Source of the DNA: Humibacter sp. RRB41
GTDB taxonomy: Bacteria; Actinomycetota; Actinomycetes; Actinomycetales; Microbacteriaceae
Length of the DNA: 64,000 nt
NCBI RefSeq assembly: GCF_022761015.1
Contig: NZ_JAKWJQ010000002.1
Location: 62,001-126,000, forward strand
Direction of reading: 5' to 3'
The notes below the pieces were generated by a model. It saw only the letters and a program-made list of their open reading frames with translations. It was not told the DNA's origin and searched no databases. Each line of letters starts with the position of its first letter. The first letter of the stretch is position 1. Position numbers and translations under genes: made by a program. This document shows positions 1 through 7,764 of the stretch, in pieces.

Positions 1-85
1 TGCCCGCCGCGCAGCCGGTCAGGCCGAGCGTCGCGGCCGCGAGAATGGCAGCCACCTTCACGGTCTTCTTCGCTGAAAGGCTCAC
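1..85 (-). CDS. N-terminus of a lipoprotein, probably an ABC transporter substrate-binding protein (partial)
   Basis: Only the first 28 codons lie in the window; the rest runs off the left edge. From the GTG at 83-85 the translation begins MSLSAKKTVKV, followed by a hydrophobic stretch rich in A and L and ending in a lipobox LTGC, so the product is a lipid-anchored exported protein. It follows the flavin monooxygenase gene on the same strand after 29 nt, so the two are probably cotranscribed. In actinobacteria such a lipoprotein beside SsuD-like monooxygenases is usually the binding protein of a sulfonate, nitrate or methionine-type importer. That is inference from context, because no mature domain is visible. 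Confidence 0.6.
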   Translation of the reverse strand, partial: MSLSAKKTVKVAAILAAATLGLTGCAAG

Positions 86-114
86 TGTCTGTTCTTTCGG
101 TCGAGGTCCGCGGC

Positions 115-1209
115 TCAGGCCGGGACCAGGTCATTTTCGCGAGCGGCGGCGCCGGCACGCAGAAGGGGGACGAGCTCGTGACCCCAGTCGCGAACATCCG
201 CGAGCGGGTCGAAGCCCCTGATCAGGAAGTTGCGTACGCCGAGGTCGTGGTACTTGAGAAGTGCCTCGGCAACCTGCTGAGGCGTGCCGACGAGTGCTGT
301 CGAGTTTCCGCCACCGTCGCTCAGCTGAGTGACGCCGAACCAGAGTCGCTCGTCGTGCACGAGCTTCTCGGATGCTTCCTCCTTCAGGCGCTGCGCACCC
401 ACGGCCGTGTTCTGTCCGCGGCCGACTCGCCACTTTCGCCCGACGCCCCCCTCGAGGTTGGCTTCATAGGCCTTGCGGATGGCTGCGGCTTTCTCCCATG
501 CCTCGTCTTCGGTCGGTGCCACGATCGGGCGAACGGAGAGAGAGAAATCGATGGTGCGACCGTGGCTGGCGGCTTCGCTGCGGATGAGCTCGATGCGCTC
601 ACGCGTCTGGGCGAGCGGTTCGCCCCACAGCGCGAAGACATCCGCCCAGCGGCCTCCGACACGAATCGCGTCATCGGACTGCCCTCCGAAGAAGATCGGT
701 ACGGAACCAAGCGGCTTGACCGAGCTGAAAGCACCCTCATAGCGATAGAACTCGCCTTCGTAGTCGAAGGGCTCGTCGGAGGTGAGTTCACGACGAAGCA
801 CATCGATGAACTCGGCCGTGCGGCGGTATCGGGCCTGCTTGTCGTGGAAGTCGCCGTCTCGACGCTGATCCGTGTCGCTGCCACCGGTGATGTGATGGAT
901 GGCCACGCGCCCCGCGCCAGTCAGGTTCTCGAGAGTCGCGAGCTTGCGGGCGGTCAACGTGGGCTCGACGAAGCCGGGGCGCTGAGCAATCAGCACGCCG
1001 AGTCGGTCCGTGTTGTACAGCACGTGAGCCGCGACGGCGAGGCCGTCGGGCGAGCTGGCGCTGTGTGCCACGAGTGCACGATCGAAGCCGGCCTCCTCGT
1101 GAGCCTTGGCGAAGTCCGCCAAGTACGTCGGGTCGACGAGCGGGCCCTTCCAGCCCACGCTTTCGGATCCGTAGTTCGTGGAAACCATTCCAAGAATCTG
1201 AATGGACAT
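115..1209 (-). CDS. LLM-class flavin-dependent monooxygenase, SsuD-like
   Basis: The 364-residue protein has the luciferase-like TIM-barrel pattern: an N-terminal strand followed by an ETAR-like helix region, a 'RPGFVEPTLTARKLATL' segment and an 'HHITGGSDTDQRRDGD' segment, both typical of alkanesulfonate monooxygenases. These enzymes use FMNH2 supplied by a partner reductase and O2 to cleave C-S bonds in sulfonates; the substrate here cannot be read from sequence. An AGAGAGGTG Shine-Dalgarno lies just upstream of the ATG at 1207-1209. It is cotranscribed with the partial lipoprotein gene after it and lies downstream of a MocR-type regulator gene on the same strand. A second, different LLM enzyme is at 5175. 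No flavin reductase is visible nearby. Confidence 0.85.
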   Translation of the reverse strand: MSIQILGMVSTNYGSESVGWKGPLVDPTYLADFAKAHEEAGFDRALVAHSASSPDGLAVAAHVLYNTDRLGVLIAQRPGFVEPTLTARKLATLENLTGAGRVAIHHITGGSDTDQRRDGDFHDKQARYRRTAEFIDVLRRELTSDEPFDYEGEFYRYEGAFSSVKPLGSVPIFFGGQSDDAIRVGGRWADVFALWGEPLAQTRERIELIRSEAASHGRTIDFSLSVRPIVAPTEDEAWEKAAAIRKAYEANLEGGVGRKWRVGRGQNTAVGAQRLKEEASEKLVHDERLWFGVTQLSDGGGNSTALVGTPQQVAEALLKYHDLGVRNFLIRGFDPLADVRDWGHELVPLLRAGAAARENDLVPA

Positions 1210-1485
1210 GGATGCACCTCTCTAACGCGCTGTCATTCGCCGCGAAGCGCGGCCGAAACCAAATCAGGAGCCAGGTACTGCGTGAGTGACGCTACTGATC
1301 GTCGAGGGCACGAGGGCTTTTGTTTTCAATTTTGTATTTTTGTTACACCCTGTGTCGGAGCCATGTGTCGTCAGAGCGCACCTATGCCATGCCCGGGTCG
1401 TCTCGTTCGTGCCCGCCGCCCGAGCAGAACGAGCCCGCGGTGCGACGCGCCCCGGCACGTTGGTGGCGACCTTCGGGGCAGAGCG
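1210..1485. other. Intergenic region with an AT-rich tract
   Basis: These 276 bases separate the MocR gene from the monooxygenase gene (both minus strand). They hold the leader and presumably the promoter of the monooxygenase. Positions 1317-1346 form a strikingly A/T-rich tract in an otherwise very G+C-rich sequence. I see no convincing coding sequence and no clear -35/-10 pair. A weak imperfect hairpin (CTCGTT at 1401-1406 with AACGAG at 1427-1432) has no T-run. Confidence 0.4.
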
Positions 1486-2856
1486 TCAGTCGAAGAACTC
1501 GCGCCTGCCGCCCTGCGCGGCCATGGTGATCGTCTCCGCGAGCCGTTCGAAGAGAGCAGTGTCGTCTTCCGGCAGCTGCATCGCCGAAAGCCTGATCATC
1601 GGATGCTCCGGTCGCACGATGAAGGATTTGGCAGCGGCCCCCGCCAGGATGCCCTTGGCAGCGAGTCCGACGAGGGCGTCGGTCTCGTCTGCGACCTCGA
1701 CCCAGAGAACGATGCCGTCTGCGCCGACGTGCACGGTGAGGTCTTGTCGACGCAGAGCGTCGACAAGCAACTCCCGACGACGCTCGTAACGCTCGCGAGC
1801 GTCGGCGACGCGAGCATTCGCGTCGTCATCCTGAACGAGATAAGCCAGTGCGTTCTGCAGAATCCGGCTGTTGGATCCGACACCGTGGCTTCGAAGCCCG
1901 ATCGCACGGTCGACGAGTCGTCGCGGGCCGCCGATCACCGATGTGCGTACATCGATGCCGTAGGCCTTGCAATAGCTGCGCACGCGCAGCACGCGTCCCG
2001 TGAGCTCCTGTCCGAGTGTGGGGACGGCACGCCGTGCGAGCGGACCGATCGAGTCGTCTTCGACGACGACGACGTGCGCATTCTCGGCACGGGACAGGGT
2101 GGCAGCCAGCTCGCGTGCGCGCTGCATCGTCACTGCGTGATCGACGGCGAACGGGGCACCGGGCTGGAAGATGAAAGCTGTCGCGCCTGCTTCGATCGCA
2201 TCGGCGAGCGATGCAGGAAGTGGTCCGGACTCGTCGGCCGCAACGGCCATGGGTCGTAGATCCAGGTCCCGGAGGGTGTCGAGGAACCCCGGGCTGACGG
2301 GTTCGTCGACGGCCACCGCCGAACCTGGTTGCGCCGCTGCAGCGGTCGCAAGCAGGAGCGCCTCTGTTCCACCGCCGGCCGTCATCCATGCATCGGCACG
2401 GAACGGCCAGCTCGGAGCGACGGCGGAATACAGCCGTTCCGTCATGTACTCGCGACCGAAGACGTTGAGGTTGGGAGCTGTCAGGCTGTCGAGCAGTGCG
2501 CTGCCCAGTTCCGGCTGCAGGGAGATGTCCGGTTCGCCCTGCTGGAAATCGATCGACGACCAGTCGGAGACGACATGGAGGGCGGTAGCGGTTCGCACCG
2601 TCGTTCCGCCTCGCCTGTGGGTCTCGATGAGCCCCGCTTCACGCAGGTGGTTCCACACGGCGAGGATCGTTCCGACGCTCGTGGAAGCGGCCTGGGCGAG
2701 GTCGCGGATCGTCGGAAGCTGCGCTCCTGGCGCGAGGGTGCCCGATCGTATGAGCTGTTCGAGTCCGGCTCCGAGCTCGGCCGAAGTGGTGCCCTTGACG
2801 CGTTGAAGGAGCCACTGCGGACTGACCGCGGCCGAGTGCGCCTCGATCACAGACAT
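1486..2856 (-). CDS. MocR-type regulator: GntR winged helix fused to a PLP-dependent aminotransferase-like domain
   Basis: The 456-residue protein has an N-terminal GntR-family winged helix (about residues 20-88, with the 'LPTIRDLAQ...VGTILAVWNHLREAGLIE' pattern) and a class I aminotransferase-fold domain (about 110-450). The PLP lysine is likely K297 in SYCKAYG, and an EDD motif is at 266-268. MocR proteins use bound PLP or its adducts as an effector and usually control a neighbouring gene. This one is divergent from the hydrolase / sulfhydrylase / monooxygenase operon starting at 3098, so regulation of that operon, and perhaps of the 115-1209 gene, is a reasonable inference. The K-A-Y-G surroundings differ from the usual SKxLxPG motif, so catalytic activity is doubtful. 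Confidence 0.85.
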   Translation of the reverse strand: MSVIEAHSAAVSPQWLLQRVKGTTSAELGAGLEQLIRSGTLAPGAQLPTIRDLAQAASTSVGTILAVWNHLREAGLIETHRRGGTTVRTATALHVVSDWSSIDFQQGEPDISLQPELGSALLDSLTAPNLNVFGREYMTERLYSAVAPSWPFRADAWMTAGGGTEALLLATAAAAQPGSAVAVDEPVSPGFLDTLRDLDLRPMAVAADESGPLPASLADAIEAGATAFIFQPGAPFAVDHAVTMQRARELAATLSRAENAHVVVVEDDSIGPLARRAVPTLGQELTGRVLRVRSYCKAYGIDVRTSVIGGPRRLVDRAIGLRSHGVGSNSRILQNALAYLVQDDDANARVADARERYERRRELLVDALRRQDLTVHVGADGIVLWVEVADETDALVGLAAKGILAGAAAKSFIVRPEHPMIRLSAMQLPEDDTALFERLAETITMAAQGGRREFFD

Positions 2857-3013
2857 CAGGATTCCCCGTTCGGCCGTGTGATGTGTTCGTCACGATTGTA
2901 TTGACCCGAGTCCGTGCGCGATATGCGATCGCATCGGAGCCGACCCCCTGAATGAGCGGTCGGGCGACTCTGACCGTCATCATCTGTCCACGATTGGCGA
3001 GACAAAGCGCGAC

Positions 3014-3029
3014 ACATATCTCAATATGT
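3014..3029. promoter_or_regulatory. Inverted repeat between divergent genes, candidate operator
   Basis: ACATAT-CTCA-ATATGT is a perfect 6-bp inverted repeat with a 4-nt spacer. It sits in the 241-nt gap between the MocR gene and the hydrolase gene, about 70 nt before the GTG start. A weak TTGAAA at 3041-3046 follows. It is a plausible binding site for the adjacent MocR regulator or a sulfur regulator. Direct evidence is only the symmetry and the position. Confidence 0.35.
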
Positions 3030-3097
3030 CAGGGCACTATTTGAAATGTACTGCGGTGTCGTAGTACCTCTGGACTCACACGTTCGAAGGAGCATCC

Positions 3098-3847
3098 GTG
3101 CCGACCCATCAGGCAGTCAGCGTCGCGGCCAACCACAGGAGCCGCAACACCGCCCGACTCCGCGGGACCGTCGTCGTCCTCCCAGGGCGCGGCGAGTCCG
3201 CAGCACTGTATGAGCGACTCGGGGATCGCCTGGCCTACGACGGATACGACGTGCTCGTCACCGACTTGCCGCCACTGCACGGCATCGACGCGGCGTGGCT
3301 CGACCAGGCGGCGCCGCCCGCCGAGTTGACCGATGCGGCCCGCGTGACGCTCGTCGGCTCCGACTCCGGCGCCGTCATCGCTGCGCTGCTCGCGTCGCGC
3401 TGGGGTGCAGACTCGGTCGTGCTCGCCGGCATCGGCGGAATCGATGCGGCAGTCGAACGGAGAACTGACGAGGAGCGCATCGCCGAGCGCACGTCGTGCG
3501 TCGTGCACCGCGGACGGCTGTCGGCGGACGCCGATCTCTCCGCGCTGACGGCCCAGACGTTCCGGCCAGAGATCGTAGAGCGACTTCGCGCTCTGACGCT
3601 GACCGTCCCGGTTCTCGCGGTGCACGGCGCCGACGACGAGATCACCGGCATCGGCGAAGCACTCCGTCTCTACGGCTCGCTGAGCCCGGACATCGAGCTC
3701 GCCGTTGTCGAGGGCGGCGTGCACGACGCTCTGAACGACGCGACGCACAGAACGGTCAGCGCCGAGCTCGTGCAGTTCCTGGAGCGCAAGGGCCGGGAGC
3801 CGATCGTGCGACGCGACGCCTCGCTCGTCGAGGAGGTCGCGGCGTGA
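3098..3847 (+). CDS. Alpha/beta-hydrolase fold enzyme with Asp at the nucleophile position
   Basis: The 249-residue protein opens with an 'LPGRGESAALYERLGDRLA' oxyanion-loop region, has a nucleophile elbow VGSDSGA at 86-92, an acid-loop HGADDE and a late GGVHD histidine. In the usual G-x-Nuc-x-G elbow the nucleophile falls on D89 rather than Ser, as in haloalkane dehalogenases and epoxide hydrolases; S88 or S90 would need a shifted elbow. The AAGGAG at 3087-3092 fixes the GTG start. The stop overlaps the next start (GTGA), so it is translationally coupled to the sulfhydrylase gene and belongs to the same organosulfur-type operon. Its substrate is not known to me. Confidence 0.8.
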   Translation: MPTHQAVSVAANHRSRNTARLRGTVVVLPGRGESAALYERLGDRLAYDGYDVLVTDLPPLHGIDAAWLDQAAPPAELTDAARVTLVGSDSGAVIAALLASRWGADSVVLAGIGGIDAAVERRTDEERIAERTSCVVHRGRLSADADLSALTAQTFRPEIVERLRALTLTVPVLAVHGADDEITGIGEALRLYGSLSPDIELAVVEGGVHDALNDATHRTVSAELVQFLERKGREPIVRRDASLVEEVAA

Positions 3848-5178
3848 GCGAACAGAGTGAGCGACGGCATCGCTCGGATGCGGATGGCTGGGCGGGCGCC
3901 ACCAGGCAGGTGCACGCCGGCTTCGTGCCGGGTGTCCCGCAGAACACGTCGGTGGTGCCGATCTACCAGACCGCCGCGTACGAGTTCCCTGACTACGAGA
4001 CGGCGCGCGACATCTTCGCCCTCCGTAAGCCCGGCAACCTCTACAGTCGCACCGGCAATCCGACGAACACGGTGCTCGAGAAGCGGGTCGCCGCGCTCGA
4101 CAACGGCGTCGCCGCGCTTGCCGTGGCGTCCGGCCAGGCTGCGACATCGATCGCGCTGCTGGCGCTGGCCCGCACCGGGCAGCACATCGTGGCATCCAAT
4201 CGGCTCTACGGCGGAACGGTCGACCTGCTCGGCGACACCTTCGCCGACTTCGGCATCACGGCCACGTTCGTCGACCCGTCTGATGCCTCCGCCTGGGGTG
4301 CTGCGACCACCGATCGGACCCGTGCGTGGTTCGTGGAATCGGTCGACAATCCCACCGGACGCGTGCCGGAGCTGCGTGCCCTTGCGGATGCCGCACACGA
4401 GCGCGACATCCCACTCGTCGTCGACAACACGGTGACGCCGTCGCTGCTGCGTCCCTTCGACTTCGGCGCCGATGTCGTGGTGTACTCGGCGACGAAGTTC
4501 CTCGGCGGTCATGGCGCGGCTCTCGCCGGCGTCGTGGTGGACGGCGGCACCTTCGACTTCACGGCTCACCCGGAGCGCTGGCCGCAGTTCACGACGCCGA
4601 GTGCGCGCTTCGGCGGCGTCACGTTCGCCACTGATCTGCCGCAGGGCTCCAGTCCCTACATCACGTATGCGCGGGTCAAGCTCGCCCACGACCTCGGGCC
4701 CGCTCTCTCCGCCCACAGCGCATTCCTCATCGTGCAGGGCATCGAGACGCTCGATCTGCGCATCCGGCGGCAGACCTCGAGCGCGCTGGCGATCGCCACG
4801 GCACTCGCCGGCAATCCGCGGGTGTCCGCGGTGCACTACGCCGGCCTGCCGTCGCATCCCGACCACGAACGGGCGAAACGGCAGCTGAAGGCTGCGGCAT
4901 CCGTGTTCTCCTTCGATCTCGCGGCGGGGGAGCAAGAGGTTGGTGCGTTCATCGACCGGCTGCGGCTCTTCTCGCTCGCAGCCAACATCGGCGACGCGCG
5001 CAGCCTCGTCATCCATCCGGCGACCACGACGCACAGCCGGTTCACCCGGCAGCAACTCGAAGCCGCCGGATTCTCACGATCGACGATCCGACTCTCGATC
5101 GGTCTCGAAGACCCAGACGACCTGGTCGCCGACCTGGAACAAGCCCTCGTGGCAGTGAAGGAGCCCGTACTCGCATGA
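3844..5178 (+). CDS. O-acetylhomoserine sulfhydrylase-like (Cys/Met metabolism PLP enzyme)
   Basis: The 444-residue enzyme belongs to the cystathionine gamma-synthase fold family. It shows YSRTGNPT at 67-74, the VDNT motif near 193-196 and the PLP lysine K218 in YSATKFLGGHG. The length and GNPT/TKFLGGHG context fit O-acetyl-L-homoserine aminocarboxypropyltransferase (MetY/CysD type), which builds homocysteine from O-acetylhomoserine and sulfide or a thiol. Its position between a hydrolase and an LLM monooxygenase suggests that sulfur released from organosulfur compounds enters methionine synthesis here. The GTG start overlaps the upstream stop by 4 nt. A cystathionine gamma-lyase-type activity is the main alternative. 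Confidence 0.88.
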   Translation: MSEQSERRHRSDADGWAGATRQVHAGFVPGVPQNTSVVPIYQTAAYEFPDYETARDIFALRKPGNLYSRTGNPTNTVLEKRVAALDNGVAALAVASGQAATSIALLALARTGQHIVASNRLYGGTVDLLGDTFADFGITATFVDPSDASAWGAATTDRTRAWFVESVDNPTGRVPELRALADAAHERDIPLVVDNTVTPSLLRPFDFGADVVVYSATKFLGGHGAALAGVVVDGGTFDFTAHPERWPQFTTPSARFGGVTFATDLPQGSSPYITYARVKLAHDLGPALSAHSAFLIVQGIETLDLRIRRQTSSALAIATALAGNPRVSAVHYAGLPSHPDHERAKRQLKAAASVFSFDLAAGEQEVGAFIDRLRLFSLAANIGDARSLVIHPATTTHSRFTRQQLEAAGFSRSTIRLSIGLEDPDDLVADLEQALVAVKEPVLA

Positions 5179-6221
5179 AGATCGGATATTGGACACCCGT
5201 CTACGGCGGCTTTCTGCGCAACATCCGCGACGAGGGTCGCATGGAGGCCAGCTGGGAGTACATCCGCGAGGTGTCGCAGCTCGCCGACCGGCTCGGCTAC
5301 GACATCACCCTCGTGCCCGAGCTGTACCTCAACGATCGCAAGGGAGTGGATGCCCCGAGCCTGGAGGCCTGGTCGCTCTCGTCCGCGATCGCCGCGGTCA
5401 CGCAGCGTCTGCGCATCATGACGGCCGTTCGGCCCGGGTTCCACCTTCCGACCGTTGCCGCGAAGACCTCCGCGACGCTGCAGGACATCAGCGGTGACCG
5501 GTTCTCGCTCAACGTCGTCTCGGCGTGGTGGGCGGAGGAGGCGCGCCAGTACGGCGGCCAGTTCGCCGCGCACGACAAGCGCTACGTGCAGTCCAGCGAG
5601 TTCGTGAGCATCTTGCGCGGCATGTGGACTGAGCAGCCGTTCAGTCAGAAGGGCGAGTTCTACGACGTTCAGGATGCCGTGCTCAGCCCGAAACCACGCG
5701 TCGCCCCTCGCATCTTCGCCGGGGGAGAGAGCGAAGACGGTCGTGAAGCCATCGCTGGTTTCGCCGACGCCTACGTGATCCACGGCGGCACGCCCGATGA
5801 GGTGTCGGGCAAGATCGACGATGTGAACGCGCGCCGCAGGCGCAGGCAAGGCGAGGACTTCGCCGAGGTCGGAATGGCGGCCTACGTGATCGTGCGCGAC
5901 ACCGAAGCCGAGGCTCAGGCCGAACTCGAGCGCATCACGGCCGTCGATCCGAGCTCGCCCGGGTACGCCTCATTCGAGGAGTTCGTCGCTCACTCGCAGC
6001 TCGACGTCGAAGTGTCGAAGCGCGAGTACTCCGTCGGCACACGCGGCCTGCGACCGAACCTGATCGGGACACCGGAGCAGGTGGCCGAGCGCATCCGCGA
6101 ATTCGAGAGGGCAGGGGTGACGTTGCTGCTCGTGCAGGCGTCGCCACTCGATGAGGAGCTCGAGCGCATCGCATCGAGCTTGTTCCCGCTCGTCACGGAC
6201 TCGGTTGCGCTCGCGCGCTGA
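5175..6221 (+). CDS. LLM-class flavin-dependent monooxygenase, SsuD-like (second copy)
   Basis: The 348-residue protein is a luciferase-like monooxygenase. It begins MKIGYWTPVYGG and carries the 'RPGFHLPTVAAKTSATL' and 'LNVVSAWW' segments and the late 'GTPEQVAERIREF' helix seen in SsuD/NtaA relatives. It differs clearly from the 115-1209 enzyme, so it probably has a different substrate. Its ATGA start overlaps the sulfhydrylase stop, giving a three-gene coupled operon (hydrolase, sulfhydrylase, monooxygenase). FMNH2-dependent C-S bond cleavage is the family-based expectation; substrate unknown. Confidence 0.85.
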   Translation: MKIGYWTPVYGGFLRNIRDEGRMEASWEYIREVSQLADRLGYDITLVPELYLNDRKGVDAPSLEAWSLSSAIAAVTQRLRIMTAVRPGFHLPTVAAKTSATLQDISGDRFSLNVVSAWWAEEARQYGGQFAAHDKRYVQSSEFVSILRGMWTEQPFSQKGEFYDVQDAVLSPKPRVAPRIFAGGESEDGREAIAGFADAYVIHGGTPDEVSGKIDDVNARRRRRQGEDFAEVGMAAYVIVRDTEAEAQAELERITAVDPSSPGYASFEEFVAHSQLDVEVSKREYSVGTRGLRPNLIGTPEQVAERIREFERAGVTLLLVQASPLDEELERIASSLFPLVTDSVALAR

Positions 6222-6294
6222 CTTCCGGACCTCGCGCCGCTTGCCGACCCGTCGTTAGACTCGGCACCACACGAGGATCAGGGGGGGACTGATC

Positions 6295-6471
6295 ATGGCA
6301 GATCTCGAGACGCAGGCGCTCGTCAGCGAAGCACGCAAGGCCGCGAGCGCGGCGAGCTTCGACATTCAGCAGTTGCCCGAGAATTCGATCGAGCGTCAGG
6401 CGCTGCACAATCTGATCACCGCGGTCGATGCGCTGATCTCGGCGCTCGACGAGCGCGACTCCGACAGCTGA
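6295..6471 (+). CDS. Small acidic-helical protein of 58 residues, unknown function
   Basis: The reading frame starts at ATG 6295 and encodes MADLETQALVSEARKAASAA followed by a second helical stretch ending ERDSDS. It is rich in A, E and D, with no Cys, no membrane segment and no signal peptide, so a small cytosolic helical protein. A purine-rich run precedes the start, and a strong intrinsic terminator follows within 20 nt, which supports a self-contained transcription unit. I do not recognise the family. Confidence 0.6.
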   Translation: MADLETQALVSEARKAASAASFDIQQLPENSIERQALHNLITAVDALISALDERDSDS

Positions 6472-6489
6472 GGCATCCGTTCCATCCGT

Positions 6490-6545
6490 CCGTCGCCCGA
6501 GACGTGGCGCCTCAGTAGAGGCATCCACTCGGGCGACGGTCTTTT
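6490..6545 (+). terminator. Intrinsic terminator after the 58-residue gene
   Basis: A perfect 12-bp inverted repeat (CCGTCGCCCGAG at 6490-6501 with CTCGGGCGACGG at 6528-6539) is followed by TCTTTT at 6540-6545. The loop holds a nested hairpin, GCCTC-AGTA-GAGGC at 6509-6522. This is the only terminator in the window with a good T-run. Confidence 0.85.
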
Positions 6546-6565
6546 GTGCGGTCGTCCGTTTCTGA

Positions 6566-6600
6566 TAAGGGTTGCCTAACCTAACCAGTCTCGATAGTGT
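6566..6600 (+). promoter_or_regulatory. IdeR/DtxR-type iron box overlapping a promoter
   Basis: The minus strand of 6566-6584 reads TTAGGTTAGGCAACCCTTA, matching the DtxR/IdeR consensus TTAGGTTAGCCTAACCTAA at 15 of 19 positions, with one half-site perfect. A possible promoter, TTGCCT (6572-6577), 17 nt, TAGTGT (6595-6600), overlaps it. This arrangement would give iron-dependent repression of the siderophore-interacting protein gene downstream. Confidence 0.75.
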
Positions 6601-6728
6601 CGAGGCCGCGGGGCATCCGCGTGATTCCGTTCGACCCCGGGGCGGGCGTCGGCGGTCGACACGGATGCCCCGCAACAACCGAACTGCTCGCGCCCTCGAG
6701 GTGGCGCACGACCACTCGAGGAGCCGCC

Positions 6729-7472
6729 ATGGCAGCGAACTGGCAGCGCGGTGTGCTGAAGGCGATGGGCGTGAAGAACCACGCCGTCGAGGTCGTCGGC
6801 ATCACCGACTTCACGCCCTGGTACCGGCGCGTGCGCCTCTCCGCCCCCGGATTCCTCGACGAGCTCGCGCTGCATCCCACCATCTGGGTGCGGCTCTGGG
6901 TGCCGTCCCTGTCGAGCGACAAAGTGGTGCAGCGGGGCTACACGATCGTTGATCCCGACCCTGCGGCGGGGGAGTTCAGCCTCGACTTCGTGCTGCACGA
7001 GCCGGTCGGACCGGCGGCATCCTGGGCCAAGCACGCCACGATCGGCCTGAGGGCCGAGGTGGCGCACACACCCCAGAAGCTCTCCATCGATGCCGAGTCG
7101 GACACGCTCGTGCTCGCGGGAGACGTGACTGCACTGCCCGCGATCACCACGATCCTCGGCGCGGCACCAGAAGGCGCGACCAAACACGTCGTCATCCAGG
7201 ACACCCACGACGACCACGACAAGCTGCCCCTTGCAGTGGATGCTCGCACGACCGTCTCGTGGGCGGAGCCGGACGACACGGGAAGCGGCATCGTCGACCT
7301 GCTGGCGGCATCCTTGATCGAGACGCTCGACGCTGAGCGCTCGTACCTGTGGTCGGCGGGCGAGCGCAAGCTCGTGAAGGCGGTGCGGGAGCATGCCCGC
7401 GGTCCGCTCGCGCTGCCACGTCATCGCCAGCACACGCAGTACTACTGGATCTTCGGGCACGACGCCGGCTGA
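6729..7472 (+). CDS. Siderophore-interacting protein (FAD/NAD(P)H ferric-siderophore reductase, ViuB type)
   Basis: The 247-residue protein fits the SIP family: an N-terminal FAD-binding barrel ('FTPWYRRVRLSAPGF', 'QRGYTIVDPDPAAGEFSLDFVLHE') and a C-terminal NAD(P)H-binding part ('LVLAGDVTALPAI', 'LWSAGERKLVKAVREHAR'). Members reduce Fe(III)-siderophores in the cytoplasm to release iron. The ATG at 6729 follows a GAGGAG, and the family N-terminus matches this start. An upstream in-frame extension is unlikely because it crosses the leader. The iron box at 6566 supports control by IdeR/DtxR. It stands alone, with no siderophore transporter next to it. Confidence 0.9.
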   Translation: MAANWQRGVLKAMGVKNHAVEVVGITDFTPWYRRVRLSAPGFLDELALHPTIWVRLWVPSLSSDKVVQRGYTIVDPDPAAGEFSLDFVLHEPVGPAASWAKHATIGLRAEVAHTPQKLSIDAESDTLVLAGDVTALPAITTILGAAPEGATKHVVIQDTHDDHDKLPLAVDARTTVSWAEPDDTGSGIVDLLAASLIETLDAERSYLWSAGERKLVKAVREHARGPLALPRHRQHTQYYWIFGHDAG

Positions 7473-7532
7473 GGTGCGCCGGCTGAACTGCGCCGGCCGT
7501 GGTGAGCCGGCCGAGCACTGTCGGCTCCGTTC

Positions 7533-7583
7533 GGATTCCGTAAGGAGACGGCCGCCGGGCGCATGGATTCCGTGAGGACGGGG
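7533..7583 (+). repeat. Direct repeat in the kdp leader
   Basis: GGATTCCGT occurs at 7533-7541 and again at 7565-7573, each followed by a similar RAGGA stretch, so about 16 of 19 positions agree over a 32-nt period (about three helical turns). The 208-nt region 7473-7680 between the SIP gene and the first kdp peptide gene otherwise holds GCCGGC-based hairpins (7480-7515) but no clear coding sequence. It may be a KdpE binding region; that is a guess from position. Confidence 0.35.
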
Positions 7584-7680
7584 TGCGCGTCTGCGGCGGG
7601 CGGGTTCGATGGTGTCTTGGCCGCGAGGTGCGGCCCGCGTTTGCGTTCATCGCGGCGCGTGAGACCGAACGGAGCATCCG

Positions 7681-7764
7681 GTGTTGGACGTCTTCTGCAT
7701 TCTCGGCATCGTCGCCCTCGGCGTCGTCGTCGCCCTGGTCGGACGGGCGGTGGAGAAGCTGTGA
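7681..7764 (+). CDS. 27-residue single-span membrane peptide preceding kdpF
   Basis: From GTG 7681 the translation is MLDVFCILGIVALGVVVALV followed by GRAVEKL, a single hydrophobic span with a short basic-acidic tail. It has an ACGGAG just upstream, and its stop overlaps the kdpF start by 4 nt (GTGA), the same coupling seen elsewhere in this genome. I recall similar short ORFs with an 'ARGVEKL'-like ending ahead of kdpF in other actinobacteria but know no assigned role. It may be a regulatory subunit of the Kdp pump similar to KdpF. Confidence 0.6.
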   Translation: MLDVFCILGIVALGVVVALVGRAVEKL

